Source: Macrocybe gigantea
Lineage: Eukaryota; Basidiomycota; Agaricomycetes; Agaricales; Callistosporiaceae
NCBI GenBank assembly: GCA_011319805.1
Contig: SJRY01000146.1
Span: 186,001-250,000, forward strand
Direction: 5' to 3'
Length of the DNA stretch: 64,000 bases
This document shows positions 62,601 through 64,000 of this stretch, one piece after another. Both the position numbers and the translations under genes were made by a program. How positions within the stretch are numbered: position 1 is the first letter of the stretch; every line of letters begins with the position of its first letter. The notes beneath the pieces are model-generated. The model did no database searches, was not told the origin of the DNA, and saw nothing but the letters and a program-made list of their open reading frames with translations.

Positions 62601-64000
62601 GATTGATTATCGAAGATGTTACTAATATTTTATAACAAGGTTTTGCAACTATATGGTGTCAAAAGCCTTAGCATTGATGGCAGTATGCCCTTCGAGAAGA
62701 GAGACAAAATAGTGGCACAGTTTCTGGAAGACGAGGGACCTCCTATTCTCATCTTTTCTAGCGTCGGATCAGCAGGGCTCAACTTGTCAAAGGCTACTGT
62801 CGTCCTTTTCCTGGTGCGTCTCATTTATGAGTATTCTCACCATCCTTTCTGATCGCTTCTAGTCTCAACCTTGGAGCGCTCAGGATGAACGTCAAATTCG
62901 TGGCCGTGCTCATCGGCAACCTCAGCAAGAAGTAGTCAGATCTATTCATCTTCTCGCTGCAGATTCCGCGGATCTTATATTGAATGATATGGCTCATGGC
63001 AAAAGAGACATGTTCGATGCCTTTGTTAATAAGGAGCTTGGTGAAGGTGACGTTTTCGATTCTTTGATAATAACTCGTTCTCTTGACAATTTTATATATC
63101 TAGAACTTCAGAACCTCTTAAGCGGCAAGCCTGTAGAGGAGGCAGATGGCGAAGACGTCTCTGAAGGTGAAGGCAAAGTTTTGCGGAAGAGAAAAAAGGC
63201 CGCCAGAAAGCAAAACCCACAGAAGCAGCAACGTCTAGAGGAACTACAAGACAAAGCACCAGTTCCTTCTGCCGATGCAGAAATAGCGATGGCTCCAGAA
63301 AGAGAAGACCATTATCGGTCAGATGCATCTATGGTTTCCTTAGCTCCAAGCGCCGGCGTTCTTTACACCAACACCAACTCTTCTAGAGCGTCTTTGACAT
63401 CTGCTGGTAAGTCTTTCAGATATAAAAATACTATACGTCAAATTATTTCCTCATTTACAGATGAGGGTATCATTGATGAGAGCAACGCAAGCATTCCAGA
63501 TACTAGTTCTGAACCGTCTCATTTTCCGACAAGGGAATCAAGTCCGATCTTCTATCCGTCTTCTGAGGATGAAGAAATAAATTCTATTCCTCAGAGACGC
63601 GAGGAAGTTTCGTCTCTTCCTGAGGAGCCTGACCTTGGTAACCAGAGTACGTCGATTTTATTCTATTCTCATCAAGTAATTCATCTAATCTATATCCAGC
63701 TGGAAGAGCCGCTAGACCTACGAAGACTGGTAAGTAGATATAATACCTGAATATAGTATTCACGTATTCAGTACTCTTGTTTTAGATTCACGACCACGTC
63801 TTTTTCTGCTCAAGCAACCAACAAAGGCGTATCCGACCATCCATGAACCTGCATCTAAGCAAGCTCAGCCATTAATGACGGCTTCTGTTCTTACAGATCA
63901 GACTCGCCAATTAACTAAAGGATCCCTTCTCTCCTCATCAGCTAGGCAAGCGCCTCGGGTTCCTTCCTCAAGAGCGTCTATGACGCCATCTGATCCTCAT
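59642..64000 (+). CDS. SNF2-family ATPase/helicase, 3' end outside the window
   Basis: Exons begin 59642-60257, 60308-60502, 60551-61087, 61145 on; introns about 48-57 bp. Motifs in order: TLIADEVGLGKTALA (Walker A, near 60985), HLIVVPGTLRHQW, VILDELHLMKN (DELH for DEAH, near 61570), LRLGLTGTPLL, then the second lobe with SLSIDGSMPFEKRD, IFSSVGSAGLNLS and WSAQDERQIRGRAHR (near 62880). The N-terminal 300 residues show no clear domain. The C-terminal tail is acidic/basic and low-complexity (EGEGKVLRKRKKAARK). The protein would move or remodel nucleosomes or other DNA-bound proteins. No stop breaks the joined exons I checked. Confidence 0.85.

Overview
This window is nuclear DNA of a filamentous fungus, almost certainly an agaricomycete (basidiomycete). 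The host-type genes are split by introns of about 46-73 bp with GT-AG (twice GC-AG) borders. A FunK1-type kinase, a TET/JBP dioxygenase, a Crypton-type recombinase gene, a DIRS-like and a Ty3 chromovirus retroelement, and a pogo transposon all fit that group. There are no bacterial-style operons, and I saw no CRISPR array, rRNA or convincing tRNA gene.

Left part (1-34 kb) is a transposon graveyard. Position 1-874 is the 5' end of a Ty3/chromovirus on the minus strand. Fragments of a tyrosine-recombinase (YR, DIRS-like) retroelement lie at 0.95-4.25 kb, split by an 809-bp TIR element. A decayed host gene follows (4.4-5.7 kb). A complete chromovirus sits at 6511-13031, with 320-bp LTRs, an ATACT target duplication, an 11-nt self-priming site and nine in-frame stops in pol that are all TGA. 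Then come a large nonsense-mutated gene (13.2-15.65 kb), a propeller-like remnant (16.2-16.8 kb), a second YR retroelement (17.2-21.7 kb, minus), a broken Prp22-like DEAH helicase (22.5-24.3 kb), an apparently intact and striking gene at 25.4-27.2 kb (histone-H3-tail-like N terminus, PHD-like zinc finger, caspase/CHAT-like domain), degenerate minisatellites, a Ty3 remnant (30.2-31.2 kb) and a pogo element with TA duplication (32525-33856).

Middle part (34-44.8 kb): a host gene broken by the second copy of the 809-bp TIR element, an intact 733-aa FunK1-type kinase, and an intact 718-aa Crypton-type tyrosine recombinase with a GCR1_C-like tail. The Crypton lies between two long direct repeats (38.5 and 44.4 kb).

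Right part (45-64 kb) is gene-bearing and chromatin-themed: a TET/JBP 2OG-Fe(II) dioxygenase, an unrecognised 681-aa protein, a JmjC-domain protein and a SNF2-family ATPase running off the window. The junction between the 681-aa gene and the JmjC gene has been tandemly duplicated, so a broken 5' part of each gene lies between the two intact ones.

How the parts may work together (inference): the TET/JBP, JmjC, SNF2 and H3-mimic genes could all act on DNA or histone modification. The excess of C-to-T nonsense changes, especially CGA to TGA, in the elements is what CpG methylation or RIP-like mutation would leave behind.
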